64,000 nt of DNA from Bathynomus jamesi. Its lineage: Eukaryota > Arthropoda > Malacostraca > Isopoda > Cirolanidae. The position numbers were made by a program, and so were the translations under genes. The notes below the pieces were generated by a model. The model was not told where the DNA came from, ran no database searches, and was given only the letters and a program-made list of their open reading frames with translations. The stretch lies in contig JAJOZX010000088.1 of assembly GCA_023014485.1 (NCBI GenBank), forward strand, positions 1,781,001-1,845,000. Direction: 5' to 3'. Positions within the stretch are counted from its first letter, which is position 1; each line of letters starts with the position of its first letter. Positions 55,464 to 64,000 of the stretch are shown here, in pieces.

Positions 55464-55919
55464 GAGTGTGTGTTGTTACACGTTGATAAAAATAACTGCT
55501 GTGGGTTTCAGATGAAAATGCCCCCTTTTAAATGCAAGGTTCCCGATTGTAACCACCCCTCAGAAGCCCAATATTCGATTCGCGAGTTTCCTGTTGGCCA
55601 TTGAAGTTGGGTGTGACTGTAACAAGTGAGTGAGGTTTTCCACCAACCAGTGATCATAGATTAGTATTCATACTCCGCCCGTTGGGTTGTAATTGGACGA
55701 GCCGCGAATTCTAGGGGGCGTGTCTTTACCGAATTTGACTTAATCATTCCTCAGATTTTTTCAATTGTTTAACTAAGCAGTTAAATTTATCAGCATGTAA
55801 TTTAAAAAATTTTAAGTGTAAATTCATTGATTTTAATATCTTCATTGAATAAAATGACCAGATTTATTCATAAATTGAATTGTATTTGTATTAAAGGAAG
55901 ACTTTCGAACTCTAAGATG

Positions 55920-55956
<37 letters not shown>
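55920..55956. repeat. (TA)n(CA)n microsatellite
   Basis: A short TA run is followed by CA repeats. Confidence 0.9.
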
Positions 55957-55999
55957 AGGCAGAAATTAATAACGTTTATATATTAGATGGGCAGCGTGT

Positions 56000-56375
56000 G
56001 ATTTATTTCTAAGTCTAGGAAACATCTTAGTAGCCCGTCGCTGCACTCTCTCCATTTTGTCTATGTACTGTCGTAAATATGGGGACCAGAACTGAACGCA
56101 GTGTTCCAGGTGGGGGTGTACCGAGGAATTATATTATAATGTGAGTATTGTTTTCTCAGACTTAAATTCAAATAATCTACCAATAAATCCGAAGATTTTA
56201 TTTGCTTTTCTGACCGCTTCGATACATTGCTTACTCGGCTTAAGAGTGTCGGCAACAATAATACCTAATTCTTTCTCTTCCGTAACATTCGTTAGTGTCT
56301 TGTCGCGCATAAAATACTTTTCTTTAACATTGTTTCTACCAATATGCAACGTTTTACATTTATCTACAGTATATT
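56000..56375 (-). pseudogene. CR1-like reverse transcriptase C-terminal fragment
   Basis: The minus frame 56349-56134 reads MHIGRNNVKEKYFMRDKTLT and VTEEKELGIIVADTLKPSKQ, and a second frame downstream gives PTWNTAFSSGPHIYDST. In CR1/L2-type elements these blocks follow the FADD palm. The remainder is missing and the frame breaks near 56134. It lies back to back with the plus-strand RT fragment that starts at 56385. Confidence 0.82.
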
Positions 56376-56384
56376 AAAGTTCAT

Positions 56385-57555
56385 TTGCCAAATTTCTGGC
56401 AATATATTTCTGGCAATAATATTCTACTTAATAAATCATATTGTTACGGCTTTAGAGGAGCAATCAATGATTGGTTTAAAAGTTATTTGTCCAATAGATA
56501 TCATTTTGTATCAGTAAACAAGTTTTGCTCAACTAAAGCGCTCGTCAAACATGGTGTGCCACAGGGCTCAGTTCTGGGTCCACTGTTATTTTTATTATAT
56601 ATAAATGACCTTCCATGTTCATCTGATATACTGAACTTCATAATGTTTGCAGATGATACAACTCTCTCTTTTTCTTGCAAAGATGTTAATTCAGCTAAGA
56701 ATATATTTAATTCAGAATTATCAGTGTAATGAAATGGTTGCCCACCAATAAACTCTTCCTAAAAACGTACCAGTAAAACAGATTTCATGATTTTTACAAA
56801 CAAAAGAAATTTATAGCTTGATGAGCTTAATGTTAATGGAATCGCTATAAAGGAGTGTACTGTAACAAAATTTCTTGGTGTAATGCTAGATAAGAATTTG
56901 CAATGGAGTAATCATGTAAATTATATCGCGAAAAAGATTTCAAGGAGCGTTGCTATAATGTTTAAACTTAGAAATGTAGTGTAGTCCCGAAACAAGTTTT
57001 ATTGACTCTTTATCATACTCTTGTTCTTACATATGTAACATACTGCACCCTTGTTTGGGGAAACTCCGCTAACAACGAGCAATAAGGTTATTATCTGATG
57101 CTGATTTCCTTGATCACTCTAGTGCATTATTTAAAGAGCTAAACCTACTAAAGTTCAATGATGTAACCAAACTGGCACATTTTATTTTTATTTACGAGTG
57201 TAAGACCAAAATCATTAATTTACAATGGGTAAATAGATATTTTGTAACTCACCAAGAAATCCACTCGTACCAGACCAGAAATAGATCAAAGCTTGTTACA
57301 CCTCAATTTATATTGTCTTCATCTCAAAAACTACCCAATTTCATTGGATTGAAACTATGGAATGACTTAAATGCCGATATAAAAAATATTGCGAATGTAA
57401 ATTTGTTTAAAACCAAGTTGAATGACCTAGCTAAAGAAATAAATGTAGTCATTGAAAATAATAATACAATTATTAAAAATATAATTCGTCCGCATATTAC
57501 TAAAAATATTAAAACCCAATTTGTCGTAGTTTATGGAATTTTTTTAATGGACAAA

Positions 57556-57560
<5 letters not shown>
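56385..57560 (+). pseudogene. Non-LTR reverse transcriptase fragment (third family)
   Basis: The frame 56385-56729 includes GFRGAINDWFKSYLSNRYHF, HGVPQGSVLGPLLFLLYIND and MFADDTTLSF, that is RT palm motifs including the catalytic FADD. Shifted frames then give NGIAIKECTVTKFLGVMLDK (about 56830). A final frame (57313-57618) has NFIGLKLWNDLNADIKNIAN, the usual C-terminal end. Stops at about 56729, 56815 and 57000 break it. The 3' end runs into a TA microsatellite at 57559. Confidence 0.82.

Positions 57561-57616
<56 letters not shown>
57559..57616. repeat. (TA)n microsatellite
   Basis: The TA repeat lies between the non-LTR fragment and the left PLE arm. The frames over it are repeat translation. 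Confidence 0.95.
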
Positions 57617-57620
<4 letters not shown>

Positions 57621-57692
57621 ATTATTTCACGAAAGTAACACGTGAAAATATTTATGATGAATAAAACCACGAAGGAAAGGAAACACAAAAAG

Positions 57693-57732
57693 GTGCTCAA
57701 GCGCTTTCGTCTAATGACATCCTCAGGAACAC
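57693..57732 (-). ncRNA. Hammerhead-ribozyme-like motif in left PLE arm
   Basis: The order and sequence match 60533-60572 in reverse complement: stem I GTGTTC/GAGCAC, core CTGAGGA and GAAA, stem II GTC/GAC, and palindromic AGCGCT. Confidence 0.55.
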
Positions 57733-58109
57733 AAGTACATAAAAGGTTACGGCCTATATATAGGTTACAGAAAGAAAAAATAAATAAATAACATACATAC
57801 ACACAAACATATATATATATATATATATATACATACATATCTACACACATACATAGATATATATATATATATGCAATAAACGGAGAAGTAAAAATAAAAA
57901 TTAAAAATTAAAAATTAGAGGATTAACAAAGAGGCATACAGATTTGTAAGGAAAAATATCGATTTTTAGCACAAGATCAAATGAATTATAAAAATACAAA
58001 TTTATACTGGAAATCTGCCCGGGTTTTAACACTTTGCCTTTTTAGAGTCAAGTTTCGATATGTATATAAATAAAATGAAGATTAAAAGTTAATAAAGTAG
58101 CATACAAGT

Positions 58110-58670
58110 CTACCAAAGATTTAGCGTCCTACCCTTTTTATCTAAATTTGTTTTGAAGGAATTCAAAACAACAGGATCGAGTTGAAAAAGACCTTTGCTT
58201 ATGTTGAAGTTATTTGAAAGTTGGATAATGGCAGACTCAAGAATATTTCTATTAACAATGTTGCTAGAATGAAATAAAACTGAAGCATTATTCCAATCAA
58301 TACAGTGGGATAACTCTGACAAATGGACAAAAAGAGCACTGGACAACTGTACTGTTCTAACGGAATATTGATGCTGTTTTATACGTGTGTGAAAATCCTT
58401 TCCCGTCTGACCTATGTAAAAGGAATCACATTGTTTACACCCAATTTTATAGATAATGCCTGAATTATTGGTAGGGCAATTTTTTACGATGATATTTTTC
58501 ACAATATTGTTATATGAAAATACTACATTAATATCCAAAAGTTTAAGTACATTAGCAATGCCTAAAAAGCCCGGGTAAAATGGAAGTATTAAAATATTTT
58601 TTGACAAAGTACGAGTGTTATTATTGACACGATAGAAAGTTCGTTTTGCCTTGTTGAGACAAGATTCCAT
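58110..58670 (-). pseudogene. PLE GIY-YIG endonuclease and RT thumb, 5'-truncated
   Basis: The unbroken 186-codon minus frame starts MESCLNKAKRTFYRVNNNTR (thumb/linker). It contains the GIY-YIG nuclease with two Cys in the linker (GIIYKIGCKQCDSFYIGQTG near residue 70), then KQHQYSVRT and ILESAIIQLSNNFNISKG, ending RTLNLW. The RT domain is missing upstream because the arm ends there. Confidence 0.88.
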
Positions 58671-58698
58671 AAACGCAGATGGGTAACACAGATCACTT

Positions 58699-60158
58699 AA
58701 TTCCGCTTTTCATGTCCACTTCACCTTCTCTGCCCTACCTTTACGGTCTTATTAAAACCCACAAACCTGGCAACCCTATGCGCCCTATTATTAGCTCGGT
58801 GGGCTCTATTACTTATAAACTCTCCAAATGGCTTGTCAAAGTCTTGTCCCCCATTCTCGGAACTATCTCTGATTCACATGTAAAAAATTCCATGGATCTT
58901 ACTGAAAAATTGAAAATGCACGTACTGAAACTAACGATAGATTGATCAGTTTTGACGTTTGTTCATTGTTTACAAAAGTGCCGATTGATGATATGCTTGA
59001 CTTTCTCTCCCAAGAATTACATAAGTATGACCTGCCACTACCTTCACACATTGTTTTGGAACTTATTAAGCTTTGCATCAAAGACTGTAAATTCACTTTC
59101 AATAACGAGTATTATCAACAAGTGTTTGGGATGGCCATGGGCAACCCCTTATCGCCCCTCCTCTCCAATATTTATATGGAGTTTTTCGAAATTACTTACA
59201 TTCCGAGAATCCTGGGGGTTGGCATCCCTTGGTTGCGGTACGTCGACGATATTTTGTGTATCTGGCCCATGAATCGTGACCTGGATAACTTCCTCCTTCA
59301 GTTAAATGATCAAGTACCCTCCATTAAGTTTACTTTAGAAGTGGAACAAGACAATTCAATCCCATTTTTGGATGTGCGTGTACATAGGGAAAGCCCAGGT
59401 TTCAAGTTTAGTATCTATCGGAAAACAACAAACAATTTGTCCTACGTACACTTTTACACGGGACATGACACCTCCACTAAGAAGGCCACTTTTTCATCAA
59501 TGTTTCTCCGCGCCCTTAGGATCGCCAGTCCGGAATACATCGATGCCGAATTGGAAAAAATCAACGGTATTGGAAGTGATCTGTTACCCATCTGCGTTTA
59601 TGGAATCTTGTCTCAACAAGGCAAAACGAACTTTCTATCGTGTCAATAATAACACTCGTACTTTGTCAAAAAATATTTTAGTACTTCCATTTTTCCCGGG
59701 CTTTTTAGGCATTGCTAATGTACTTAAACTTTTGGATATTAATGTAGTATTTTCATATAACAATATTGTGAAAAATATCAGTAAAAAATAGCCCTACCAA
59801 TAATTCAGGCATTATCTATAAAATTGGGTGTAAACAATGTGATTCCTTTTACATAGGTCAGACGGGAAAGGATTTGCACACACGTATAAAACAGCATCAA
59901 TATTCCGTTAGAACAGGACAGTTGTCCAGTGCTCTTTTCGTCCATTTGTCAGAGTTATCCCACTGTATTGATTGGAATAATGCTTCAGTTTTATTTCATT
60001 CTAGCAACATTGTCAATAGAAATATTCTTGAGTCTGCCATTATCCAACTTTCAAATAACTTCAACATAAGCAAAGGTCTTTTTCAACTCGATCCTGTTGT
60101 TTTGAATTCCTTCAAAACAAATTTAGATAAAAAGGGTAGGACGCTAAATCTTTGGTAA
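58699..60158 (+). pseudogene. PLE reverse transcriptase / GIY-YIG protein, partial and frameshifted
   Basis: LPYLYGLIKTHKPGNPMRPI opens the RT fingers at about 58733. After a one-base shift near 58935, LISFDVCSLFTKVPI (catalytic motif A) follows. The next motifs are GMAMGNPLSPLLSNIYMEFF and the YVDD box at 59239-59250, then the thumb. The frame shifts again near 59600 and 59780 and reaches the GIY-YIG nuclease (GIIYKIGC region about 59810-59870, then RIKQHQYSVRTGQLSSALFV) and the stop at 60158. The N-terminal part is absent. The order of domains is standard for PLEs. Confidence 0.88.
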
Positions 60159-60532
60159 ACTTGTATACTACTTTATTAACTTTTAATCTTCATTTTATTT
60201 TTATATATATCGAAACTTGACTCTAAAAAGGCAAAGTGTTAAAACCCGTGCAGATTTCCAGTATAAATTTGTATTTTTATAATTCATTTGATCTTGTGCT
60301 AAAAATCGATATTTTTCCTTACAAATCTGTATGCCTCTTTGTTAATCCTCTAATTTTTAATTTTTATTTTTACTTCTCCGTTTATTGCATATATATATAT
60401 ATATATATGTATGTATGTGTGTAGATATGTATGTATATATATATATATATATATGTTTGTGTGTATGTATGTTATTTATTTATTTTTTCTTTCTGTAACC
60501 TATATATAGGCCGTAACCTTTTATGTACTTCA

Positions 60533-60572
60533 GTGTTCCTGAGGATGTCATTAGACGAAAGCGCTTGAGCAC
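60533..60572 (+). ncRNA. Hammerhead-ribozyme-like motif in right PLE arm
   Basis: GTGTTC (60533-60538) pairs with GAGCAC (60567-60572). CTGAGGA is at 60539-60545 and GAAA at 60557-60560. GTC/GAC closes an ATTA loop as stem II, and AGCGCT is self-complementary. A single extra T lies before stem II. Hammerhead motifs with very short stem III are known from PLEs and usually act as dimers. Confidence 0.55.
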
Positions 60573-60609
60573 CTTTTTGTGTTTCCTTTCCTTCGTGGTT
60601 TTATTCATC

Positions 60610-60621
60610 ATATATATATAT

Positions 60622-60670
<49 letters not shown>
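60610..60670. repeat. (TA)n microsatellite
   Basis: The TA repeat directly follows the right PLE end and finishes in ACACACA. Confidence 0.95.
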
Positions 60671-60674
<4 letters not shown>

Positions 60675-60676
<2 letters not shown>

Positions 60677-60984
60677 CAACTTATTAGTCTCTCATGACGA
60701 GAATAATACAGTTTTCCATTCCGAGCTTTTCAGAATGTATATCGAAGTGTATTGAAGGCAAAAATATTAGGTGTCAGGTGTTTTGCTCAGAGAAATGAAT
60801 TTAGCAAAGGGCCTGATTATTTTCACTCTCCGAAAGGCATTAGTGGTGACGGGGTCGAAATTTACCCGGCACCTTCAATGCACTTAAAACGTGGGTTATC
60901 ACATTTTCAGAAATGGCTGAGAGAGATCGAAGGAATAATCTTCAAAGTTATTAAAATCTTTATTGTATAAGTTATCATATTTTC
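60675..60984. other. Unassigned stretch
   Basis: No recognised family. A 72-codon plus frame (60752-60970) has no motif that supports it. Confidence 0.4.
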
Positions 60985-61310
60985 AGATCTGGCACCTTCA
61001 GACTTCCATTTGTTTGGGCCAATGAAGTATGCTATTCGTGGAAGAAAGTTTCAGAGTGACGATGAGGTTGTTGAGGAGGTTAAGAGGTGGCTCCAGCGAA
61101 ATCCAGCGGACTTTTACCAGCAAGGAATAAAGGCCCTTGTTTCGAGGTGGAGAAAAGCCATAGAAAAGGATGGAGACTATGTGGAAATATAAAAACTTGT
61201 AAAAAAGGTATGTAACTACTTGTGTACAAAATTTCTGGAATTTACAAGGAAACTTGGAAAAAAAAAAAAAGGTGAATCAAAATATATTGAGTGTCCGTCG
61301 TATATTATCG
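60985..61310 (+). pseudogene. mariner transposase C-terminal fragment
   Basis: This is a near-identical copy of 20095-20400: DLAPSDFHLFGPMKYAIRGR, then QSDDEVVEEVKRWLQRNPAD, to the stop at 61190-61192, followed by the shared non-coding tail to ATATATTGAGTG. The 5' part is absent. Confidence 0.85.
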
Positions 61311-61329
61311 CTCCTATTTTATATATATA

Positions 61330-61610
61330 ACCTTTGGTTAGCTTCCGCCCGAATTGTTCATTCTGACGAAGGTCAAGCTTTTCACTCCACCTTAGACCTA
61401 CAGTTTAACGTGGAATCCGAACCACGCCCCATCAGCAGCCCAGCTTCTTAACCACTAGGCCTCCTAGGGTACCCATTTATCTACCAACCACGTTTCTTTA
61501 TTGTGTGGAAGGATGAACAGCTGGGTTTTGCTGCGCGCCGGCTGCTGTCGGGTCTCGAACCCGGGGCCGATGGATTCGTAGTCAGCGACGCTAACCACTA
61601 CACCACCGAG

Positions 61611-61615
<5 letters not shown>
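61330..61615 (-). mobile_element. Dimeric tRNA-derived SINE (second copy)
   Basis: It matches 20520-20815. The minus strand has GGTGTAGTGGTTAGCGTC with B box GGGTTCGAGACCC, then a second head with a CCTAGTGGTTAAGAAG-type A box and B box GGTTCGGATTCC. It is followed by a TA microsatellite (61615-61660). Confidence 0.8.
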
Positions 61616-61672
<57 letters not shown>

Positions 61673-61690
61673 ACATTAGGCCTATATATA

Positions 61691-62700
61691 CATTGAGCGG
61701 CAGAAAAATCGGCCCACTTGGAATATTGCGAAAAGCAAAAAAGTGGGCAAACTTCTGTTTATAAAAGTTTTAAAATTCGAAAATGTAGTCTATGAGGATA
61801 TTAAAAAATCTTCAAGCACCTACTCAATACAATTTATTATCAAAAAAATACTGTACAAAAAATTGCAGCTAAAAAAAAGCTTTCGACAAAAACAAAAAAT
61901 TTAAAAAAACAACAACTTGTAATCCAGGGTTAATAAGAGGTGTTGCCTCCCCTAGCTTGAATGACTGCAGCCATTCGTCGATTCAGCCGATGAATAAGAT
62001 CGGCGATCAGATCCTGTGGGATTCCCTCCCACTCTTCAGTTAAAGCTTCTTGTAGCTCCTGTAGAGTGTTAGGGGCTACTAGACGAGCCCTAAGACGCCG
62101 TCCCATCGTGTCCCAGAGATGTTCTATGGGGTTCAGGTCAGGACTTCGGGAAGACCACTCGATTCGACGAATTCCAGCCTCGTCAAGGAAATCGATAACG
62201 GCTCTTCCCGCATGAGATCTAGCGTTATCGTGCTGTAGATGGAAGTCTTCGCCAAAGAAAGGAGCAAAAGGGACCACATGCTCCAGCAAGATCTTTTCCA
62301 ATTATCTTGCGGACGTCAATGACCCACCACCAACAACGACGAGTTCTTTGCGCGAGTTTGAAGTGATACCACCCCAGACCATGACTGAGCCTCGTCCAAA
62401 AGCAACCCTCTCCGTAAAAGTGCAGGGGGCGAATCTTTCTCCTGTTCTTCTCCACACTCTTTCCCGTCCATCGGATGTTCGAAGATTAAATCTTGATTCG
62501 TCCGTGAATACTCGTCCCCATTGGACTATAGTCCAATTGACATGCTCACGAGCGAAAGCAAGACGAGCATTGCGGTGGTGTGGGAACAATTCCGGGACCA
62601 GTGGACGTCGAGCATGTAAGCCACTTTCCATAAGTCTCCTTCTAACGGTTCGCTCCAGTAGTATAGCCGCAAAAGGGGAGAGTGCAAGAATGTTGCAGGT
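61691..62700 (-). mobile_element. Tc1-like transposon, 5'-truncated
   Basis: The end at 61691 (CATTGAGCGGCAGAAAAATC) looks like a Tc1-type terminal repeat next to TA. The minus strand carries the catalytic two-thirds of a transposase. The other end, with the DNA-binding region, is replaced at about 62690 by an unrelated purine-rich tract. Confidence 0.8.
61930..62690 (-). pseudogene. Tc1-like DD34E transposase, N-terminus missing, one frameshift
   Basis: The minus strand reads RRLMESGLHARRPLVPELFP, then WGRVFTDESRFNLRTSDGRE (first Asp near 62505) and GSVMVWGGIT. After a frameshift near 62300, FHLQHDNARSHAGR (second Asp near 62230) and WSSRSPDLNPIEHLWDTMGR (Glu near 62120) follow. Together these are the DD34E catalytic triad of Tc1 elements. 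The C-terminus ends RMAAVIQARGGNTSY at 61930. The paired HTH domain is absent. All catalytic residues are present, so this is a fairly young copy. Confidence 0.9.
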
Positions 62701-63330
62701 TATTATGTAATGTTGCAAAGGGGGGTGGGGGTTGTTGCAAAGGGGGGGGGGTGGTGGGGTTGCAAAAAAAAGAAAAAAAGGAAAAAAAGGAAAAAAAAAA
62801 GAAAAAAGAAGAAAAAAATTCCCCCAAAGGGGGGATGCTGCAGGTGCAACAAGGGGGGTCATGAAACTTGGAGGCGGCGTTATCCCCCAAGAGAAAGAAG
62901 AGAGAGGAGGAGAGAAAGGAGGAGAGGTGTTCACCTGGCAGGAGCCAAGTGCTCACTAAGACTTCAGCCGAGTTGGCGTTGTTTTATAGGCTCCTAATCA
63001 GCCAGAATCAGCCAGTTGGCTGAGCCAAGGTGAGAGAGACGCCTGAAGGAGAGAGAGAGACAGCTGAAGGAGAGAGAGACCTGAAGAAGAGAGAGATGCC
63101 TGAAGGAGAGAGGATAGGTACACATGCAGGAGGTACACATGCAGGAGGTACACACACATACGCACACATGCAGGAGGTACACATGCAGTAGTTACACATG
63201 CAGGAGAGAGAGAGCTGAAGGAGGGAGAGAGACGCCTGTAGGAGAGAGAGAGAGAGAGCTGAAGGAGGGAGAGAGACGCCTGAGAGAGAGAGAGAGAGAG
63301 TAGTTGCCTTTAAGGCATATTATTTTCGTT
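62700..63330. repeat. Purine-rich satellite-like DNA with G tracts
   Basis: At 62715-62880 G runs (up to ten G) alternate with A-rich stretches (AAAAAGAAAAAAAGGAAAAA). At 63030-63300 an irregular array of GCCTGAAGGAGAGAGAGA and CACATGCAGGAGGTACA words recurs. Reading frames over it are low-complexity translations. Confidence 0.85.
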
Positions 63331-63689
63331 TTCCTAACCTAAGAGGCCACTAAGGGGTTTACCAAAGGGCCAAAAGAGAAGGACCAGAGGTCCTTGCTCG
63401 GCTGGAGCCGAGCTGGGAATGAGTCTTCACCACTTCTCGTCTTTTATAAGCCTCTATTCTGGCTGAGTTGCCAGATAGCGCAATGTGTTCCAGATAGCGC
63501 CATGTGTCCCATTAATCATCCATTGTGCAACACAATATGACGATAGTTATTCCAATTAAATTCTGTTTAAATACACCTTTATTAATTGCATACCTTTCCA
63601 GTTTTTTTTTTTGCAATGATCGGATTGCTAGATATATATTATTATGCTATATATATATATATATATATATACATTCTTTTCTTATGTTA

Positions 63690-63734
<45 letters not shown>

Positions 63735-63901
63735 TATATAACATTTAATTTTAGTTTAGAAGCAAATTTAACATTAACTTCATTGAACTTAAAGAAACAA
63801 ATAACATAGTTTACCTTCGAAAACATAATAGAAAATTAATTTTACGGTTAACTAGCTTATTTCGTTCACTATAATTATATCAGTCTTTTAATCAGCTTAT
63901 G

Positions 63902-63955
<54 letters not shown>

Positions 63956-63960
63956 TAGAT
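63331..63960. other. Unassigned with TA microsatellites
   Basis: It contains CCTAACCTAAGAGG at about 63334, a duplicated CCAGATAGCGC(A/C)ATGTG word at 63470-63505, and TA tracts at 63640-63671, 63695-63730 and 63906-63953. No gene seen. Confidence 0.5.
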
Positions 63961-64000
63961 GAAGCCAATTAAATTCTACTTATTAATAAATAACTTTTTA

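Larger units (their letters stand above)
57616..60612. mobile_element. Two Penelope-like elements joined head to head
   Basis: The left arm (57652-58698, coding on minus) and the right end of the right-hand copy (59588-60609, coding on plus) are reverse complements of each other over about 1 kb. The right-hand copy extends further 5' (58699-59587) to include the RT palm. The left one stops where that begins, within a shared AAGTGATCTGT word. Both carry the same tail, with a hammerhead-like motif. Confidence 0.87.

Overview
This window looks like transposon-saturated, intron-containing eukaryotic DNA, most likely from an arthropod and plausibly a decapod crustacean. The evidence is long (TA)n, (CA)n, (GA)n and TAA microsatellites, runs of CCTAA (complement of the arthropod telomere repeat TTAGG), many mariner/Tc1 families, GIY-YIG Penelope-like elements, CR1/L2-type non-LTR elements, hAT elements, tRNA-derived SINEs and Helitron-like repeats. 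The taxon is an inference. I found no intact single-copy host gene. One short exon-like stretch, split by a transposon at 51.4/55.4 kb, is the only host-gene candidate.

Layout. 1-2 kb: 3' half of a decayed CR1/L2-like retrotransposon. 3.2-4.1 kb: mariner deletion derivative. 5.4-6.95 kb: foldback and a 5'-truncated Penelope-like element (PLE). 7-10.1 kb: two hAT deletion derivatives in opposite orientation around a foldback. 11.5-13.1 kb: two mariners, the second an inverted copy of the one at 3.2 kb. 13.1-15.9 kb: decayed ZMYM1-like hAT transposase. 16-17.4 kb: tandem tRNA-SINE and a mariner with about 145-bp inverted repeats. 17.9-19.1 kb: tandemly repeated Helentron-like DNA. 19.5-20.8 kb: decayed mariner plus dimeric SINE. 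22.3-26.5 kb: the fuller copy of the CR1/L2-like element, whose ORF1 carries three CCCH zinc fingers. 26.8-27.6 kb: foldback enclosing CCTAA repeats. 29-30 kb: Tigger-like deletion derivative. 33.7-34.6 kb: two head-to-tail Helentron-like units. 36-38.2 kb: mariner remnant and a second non-LTR remnant. 39.6-40.1 kb: mariner-like element. 40.3-46 kb: relic of a Polinton/adintovirus-like DNA virus or transposon (penton-like, pX-like, major capsid and adenain-like protease genes, plus a divergent set of unknown ORFs), cut at the protease end by a mariner (46.0-47.4 kb). 50.7-51.2 kb: mariner-like MITE. 51.45-55.34 kb: an intron-bearing hAT-like element with clear TIRs and target-site duplication. 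56-57.6 kb: CR1-like and another non-LTR remnant. 57.6-60.6 kb: two PLE pieces joined head to head. 61-61.6 kb: mariner tail plus SINE. 61.7-62.7 kb: Tc1 transposase. 62.7-63.3 kb: purine-rich satellite-like DNA.

The most interesting signals are as follows. (i) At least five copies of a hammerhead-ribozyme-like motif, plus three weaker ones, mostly in PLE termini. (ii) The compact capsid/protease cassette and its unexplained GC-rich insert. (iii) The intron-bearing hAT-like element. (iv) The CCCH-finger ORF1. (v) Telomere-type repeats inside a foldback. Nearly all coding sequences carry frameshifts or stops, so they are annotated as pseudogenes or transposon parts. Coordinates of element ends are read by eye.
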